Assembly: GCA_032622095.1 (NCBI GenBank)
Contig: CP136064.1
Span: 173,296,310-173,360,309 of the forward strand
DNA from: Siphonodentalium dalli
Taxonomy: Eukaryota > Mollusca > Scaphopoda > Gadilida > Siphonodentaliidae
Direction: 5' to 3'
DNA: 64,000 nt
Shown: one piece after another, positions 61,201 to 64,000 of the stretch
How the letters are laid out: every line of letters starts with the position of its first letter
Position numbering within the stretch: the first letter of the stretch is position 1
Translations under genes and position numbers: made by a program
The notes under the pieces: generated by a model
What the model saw: the letters and a program-made list of their open reading frames with translations, nothing else
What the model was told of the DNA's origin: nothing
The model's database searches: none

Positions 61201-63721
61201 GTCCACTGAAGGGCTAGAGTTTCGTCTGATGGGCACAGATTCGTTCCTGGTTACTGATCGGGGGTATATTGAACTCCATTCAAAGATGGCAATTCCGGAG
61301 GACGAACAATTCCTGTTCTTTGTAAGTTCAATGTCATTTTCCAAATAGTGAACGTTCATTTATAATCAGAAAATCTGTTTTAATAACAATATAAGGTACA
61401 CCGCTCAAAATAAATCAACAAACACATGACTTAGTTATACGTTTTCTTTAATTGCTTGGAAGTTAAAGTTAAGCTGACTGCTTTTGTTGTAAACTAGTCA
61501 TTGTTTTGGGAACTATAGGTACAAGCTTCAAAACAGAGTGCAGTCCCCTCGCTTCGCTATGTCTGACCACCGCCGTCATTTGATTGTTCTTAATTAAATC
61601 TCACATTTTTTATTGAAGTGTTTTGTCAGTTACAATTCATTCTGAGCTGATCTAGACAAATTTCAAATGATATGGACAGTTATTTCTCAAAATAATGCCG
61701 AATGAATTGTAACCTACAAAAGTCTGAAATAAATAAATGTGCGATTCCTTCACATTATGTGCGGGTGCTGGCAGCGGTAAGTCTTGCGCAGGGGACTGAA
61801 CTCTGCATGGAACATGCTATAGATACTATTGAGATCCAAAGGGAGATAATTCATACCTCAGAATTAGGTAACAGTTTTTTGAACAAGCAGAAAATATATT
61901 TCTAAAAACTAAGTTAACTCGAACTGTAGTTGAAGCCTTATAAAAATCACAACAACATAAAGCTAATATAGTAATGTCGTGATCTAAAACTCTCACCAGT
62001 TTATTAGTTCAATTAGATTCACTTTGGTATAGATCATTGTTGTTCTTTTGAAAAATAGGAAGTGTACAAGTTTATTTAAATACTATCTTTCCACTTGATT
62101 TTCGAGCCTCCAGACCACATTATATAAAGTATATGCCATATTATATACCATTTTGCATTCTGGGAGCGAAACGGAGGAAATGTTTTTATGATTTCAGCTA
62201 TTTTCTATTACTCTATGACCACCGTCTGAGACACAGACGTTCCAAATGGTGATGACTTATAGTATTTTAATCATATGTTATGTCATGCATTGTTATTAAA
62301 ACCGTATATCAAGGCAGTATAAAAACAATTTATCAGTGACTCAAAAATTACATCGGCATTTGAACCGTCGCTCCTTCTACCAGATAAGTGACCCAGCTTT
62401 TCGATTAATCCATTATAATTTGAGGATGTAACTTCAATTCTGGAAGATTAAGTTTCTGAAAGAGTTGCCATGACGATGCATGCATCAATATTCAATTTAG
62501 CCATCTCAGCGCCACAGTAATGCCCAAAGTAATTGACCACTTAACCACAGCAGAATTATGGGTAATTTCAGGATTTAGTCGGAAATATGGCTTGTTGCCA
62601 TTCATCGGAAAGCTCTCGCCGAGCGCTTTCCGATGAATGGCAACAAGCCTTATTTCCGACTAAATCCTGAAAATTACCCATAATTCTGCTGTGGTTAAGT
62701 GGTCAATTACTTTGGGAATTACTGTACCTTAAAATTAAAGACATATTATGGACTTGTTCGTGTGAAACTGATAAGCTAGATTTCAGTCGCGATGTCAACT
62801 GGAGGAATGTAGCATTCTACTAACATCGTCGAAAATATCAAGCAAATTGACCGTACCACTCTATACAAAATATCGCCTGAACTACGCTCAATTGTAAATA
62901 TTTCCTTCTCGATTCGGGACGTAACTTTCGGCGATAAACTATAACGAGGACGATTTCGCCACCGATAATCACTGCCTTTAACATAAGAATGATCGTGTGG
63001 GTTGTCAATTTGGATATAATATTTGTAAAAAATACTTCTCTGAGCAATAGTATTCTCCAAGTCTATTTGATCACCTGATTGTTTCACATCAGATCAAGGA
63101 TCATCGATACAAAATTATTTTAAATGTACGTTCTTATGTTTACAGGCCGTTCTTGTTCAGCACAATTTCACTGTTTCCAATCCGGTTCCGTTACGTGTGC
63201 AGGTTGAGGTGATGCAAATTGATGAATCGGACGATGGACTACCACACGCTAGCGCCATCTACGCAGGGGTGTTGGTTCTACTTATCGTTTTCTTCGCTCT
63301 TTTCATACCCACGGTTTTTCGCGCCAAAAGGAGATACAAGGAAGGTAAACCGATGTTCACTCCCGGAAGTGCTCGACCTTCCATATGCGTCGAAAATATG
63401 AATCGTCTGCACTTACCAAGAAACTCGACAACAGTTCTCAACCTCACTGGATACGACAACGAGGCTATGTCCTTGGAAGATGATATGAAACGACAGATGT
63501 TGAGCTTCGGATCAACGCTTGTGCGCATGAATAGCAAGCAGGCGACTTCGACAAATTCCGCGCGTCAATTTTTGAATGGCAGGCGAATTTCGCTGCCATC
63601 GTCACAAAGCCCACTTCCGCTTTTAAAGACTGGTCACGCGACAAAACCAATACCGGTGATTATTGTTGATGATCATACGCCAGAAAATCCAGCTGCACCA
63701 CAAGCTATGTCAAGACTATAG
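55198..63721 (+). CDS. Spliced gene for a type I single-pass membrane protein with a cadherin-like ectodomain
   Basis: Four exons join without a stop: 55198-55264, 57473-57654, 61154-61321 and 63146-63721 (330 residues). Intron phases are 1, 0, 0; every donor is GT (GTAAGT, GTACGT, GTAAGT) and every acceptor AG after a T-rich tract. Seen: signal peptide at residues 1-22, NFT glycosylation sequons at 80 and 146, a hydrophobic helix at about 177-197 followed by RAKRR (stop-transfer), and a Ser/Thr-rich tail at 198-330. Residues about 32-165 alternate like beta strands, and FLVTDRGYIEL (114-124) followed by LFFAVLVQ resembles the second half of a cadherin repeat (F.V...G.I.L then Y.L.V.A). The calcium motifs of true cadherins (LDRE, DxNDxxP) are absent, so the family is an inference. 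I do not recognise an orthologue. Extra small exons in the long introns cannot be excluded. The acceptor at 55186 implies a non-coding exon further upstream. Confidence 0.75.
55940..56045 (+). repeat. ~24-bp decayed minisatellite
   Basis: CTTACAAAAGTGGNAGGT-type units, about five, in intron 1. Confidence 0.5.
57045..57415. mobile_element. Possible MITE in intron 1
   Basis: ATAGCCGTACAGGC on the left and GCCCGTATGGCTAT on the right form an imperfect TIR. Interior includes CTGCAGCCCCCTCCAAT and a C run at 57355-57372. Confidence 0.4.
57473..57654 (+). CDS. Second coding exon, N-terminal half of ectodomain
   Basis: The acceptor is GTTTTTTTCCAG (ends 57472) and the donor ACG|GTACGT (57655). Length 182 completes the split codon from the first exon (A+CT) and ends in phase 0. 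It encodes residues 23-83, including FDGFIES and GSRVKVENP, then LEIVNVNFT with a glycosylation sequon at residue 80. Neither other + frame is open across the exon. An antisense ORF here is a shadow. Confidence 0.75.
58603..60585. mobile_element. Second GATATC-palindrome element, in intron 2
   Basis: Starts ATGGGGCGGCGTTCTTCTAT and ends with the near-inverse (CGAACGGCGCCCCGT). Filled with GTGATATCAC and degenerate GATATC units as at 4529-5443. A degenerate internal terminus lies near 59050. Two copies of a hairpin element (59734-60490) are embedded. Target duplication eroded (ACACC-like on both sides). Confidence 0.75.
59734..60490. repeat. 378-bp tandem pair carrying a ~65-bp-arm hairpin
   Basis: ACAGTTATCGCATTGTTTCG begins at 59734 and 60112. 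In each copy about 65 bases pair with the following 65 (GAAACAATGCGATAACTGT), centred on GGCCGTGGGCC or its variant. Confidence 0.8.
60815..61066 (+). repeat. Perfect 126-bp tandem duplication
   Basis: TTGCATATTTAACCACTGAG starts at 60815 and 60941, and the 126-bp units appear identical. Intron 2, 90 bp before the third coding exon. Confidence 0.85.
61154..61321 (+). CDS. Third coding exon, C-terminal half of ectodomain
   Basis: The exon is 168 bases (56 codons), phase 0 at both ends, from acceptor AATTTTGTAG (ends 61153) to donor GTAAGT (61322). It encodes residues 84-139, including EFRLMGTDSFLVTDRGYIEL, the part most like a cadherin repeat. Skipping it would keep the frame, so alternative splicing is possible. 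The codons look like protein-coding sequence, unlike the AT-rich intron around it. It lies just after a 126-bp tandem duplication in the intron. Confidence 0.7.
61500..61835. mobile_element. Family D MITE, copy 2
   Basis: GAACTATAGGTACAAG and GTGCAGTCCCCTCGC inverted at 61785-61835. Intron 3. Confidence 0.55.
62515..62724. mobile_element. Near-perfect 210-bp palindrome in intron 3
   Basis: CAGTAATGCCCAAAGTAATT to the centre at about 62619 pairs with the rest to AATTACTTTGGGAATTACTG. The ~105-bp arms have only a few mismatches and single-base indels. Confidence 0.85.
62737..63095 (+). mobile_element. Dispersed family C, copy 4
   Basis: AAGACATATTATGGACTTGT to TTGTTTCACATCAG; it ends about 50 bp before the last exon's acceptor. 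Confidence 0.65.
63146..63721 (+). CDS. Last coding exon: membrane-proximal ectodomain, TM helix, cytoplasmic tail
   Basis: The acceptor is TATGTTTACAG (ends 63145), phase 0. It encodes 191 residues to the TAG at 63719-63721. Residues 140-173 finish the ectodomain (NFT sequon at 146), about 177-197 form the transmembrane helix (YAGVLVLLIVFFALFIPTVF), RAKRR follows, then a tail rich in Ser, Thr and Pro containing LPSSQSPLPLL and PIPVIIVDDHTPENP. The 3' UTR runs to the window edge; no AATAAA is seen before it. No known signalling motif stands out in the tail. Confidence 0.8.
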   Translation, partial: AVLVQHNFTVSNPVPLRVQVEVMQIDESDDGLPHASAIYAGVLVLLIVFFALFIPTVFRAKRRYKEGKPMFTPGSARPSICVENMNRLHLPRNSTTVLNLTGYDNEAMSLEDDMKRQMLSFGSTLVRMNSKQATSTNSARQFLNGRRISLPSSQSPLPLLKTGHATKPIPVIIVDDHTPENPAAPQAMSRL

Positions 63722-64000
63722 ATGCCAAGATAGTTTGTTTGTCGACAAGCGAAAGTGCTCGTGGTAATGGACCTACTTAGTGTCGTGAATCTGCAGTATT
63801 TACGGATCTCTCCAGAGATAAATACTTTCTGTTAATGAGTGAGCACACAAGAAAGACAGACGTGGTATGCCACGGCAAGGGTGATGTGGGTGTAACAATC
63901 CCAATGCCGGACCATGTTTTGAAATCGATGATCCATGCTACGAAAGTTGGAACCTTTACGCACGAAGTTACCAGAACATTCTTGAAATAATTACATTTTT

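Noticed and set aside
61093-61359. 88-codon minus ORF
   Set aside because: Antisense shadow of the third coding exon.

Overview
The window reads as AT-rich nuclear DNA of an invertebrate animal. It has spliced coding exons with long introns, CR1/jockey-like LINE fragments, tRNA-derived SINE-like heads, many short inverted-repeat elements and long CT, ACAG and poly-C runs. There is no operon structure, ribosome binding site or bacterial-style gene packing. A marine lophotrochozoan such as a mollusc is my guess from the repeat style; nothing in the sequence proves the phylum.

Genes: the only well-supported host gene is on the + strand at about 55187-64000. Four coding exons (55198-55264, 57473-57654, 61154-61321, 63146-63721) join in phase across consensus splice sites. 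They encode a predicted 330-residue type I membrane protein with a signal peptide, a small beta-rich ectodomain that looks like a divergent cadherin-type repeat, one transmembrane helix and a 133-residue cytoplasmic tail. A second, weaker candidate is a first coding exon on the - strand at 879-1165, whose gene would continue off the left edge. I found no rRNA, functional tRNA or CRISPR array.

Layout: 0.3-0.8 kb, inverted-repeat element; 2.4-3.1 kb, 246-bp tandem repeats; 4.5-5.4 kb, a 915-bp element made of phased GATATC palindromes with an 8-bp target duplication; 5.6-6.2 kb, foldback MITE; 7-11.5 kb, dispersed repeats, two tandem 122-bp-unit elements and a TTAA-type MITE; 12.2-14.8 kb, a LINE interrupted by another repeat that is itself interrupted by a second LINE; 16.3-18.1 kb, tandem repeats; 18.7-21.05 kb, a 5'-truncated LINE with a broken reverse transcriptase; 22-27 kb, MITEs and CT microsatellites; 28.3-32.5 kb, a 4.2-kb giant foldback element flanked by a perfect 8-bp target duplication and sitting in the 3' tail of a LINE; 33-45 kb, mostly scattered MITEs, SINE-like and tandem repeats; 45.3-52.9 kb, a second, older and larger foldback structure whose core minisatellite contains three identical inverted-repeat modules separated by two identical 902-bp spacers; 55-64 kb, the spliced gene, whose introns hold another GATATC element, a near-perfect 210-bp hairpin and several MITEs.

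Most open reading frames here are translations of repeats or microsatellites and are not annotated as genes. The strongest candidates for an undescribed system are the non-autonomous inverted-repeat elements, several of which carry arrays of short palindromic or tandem units in place of genes.
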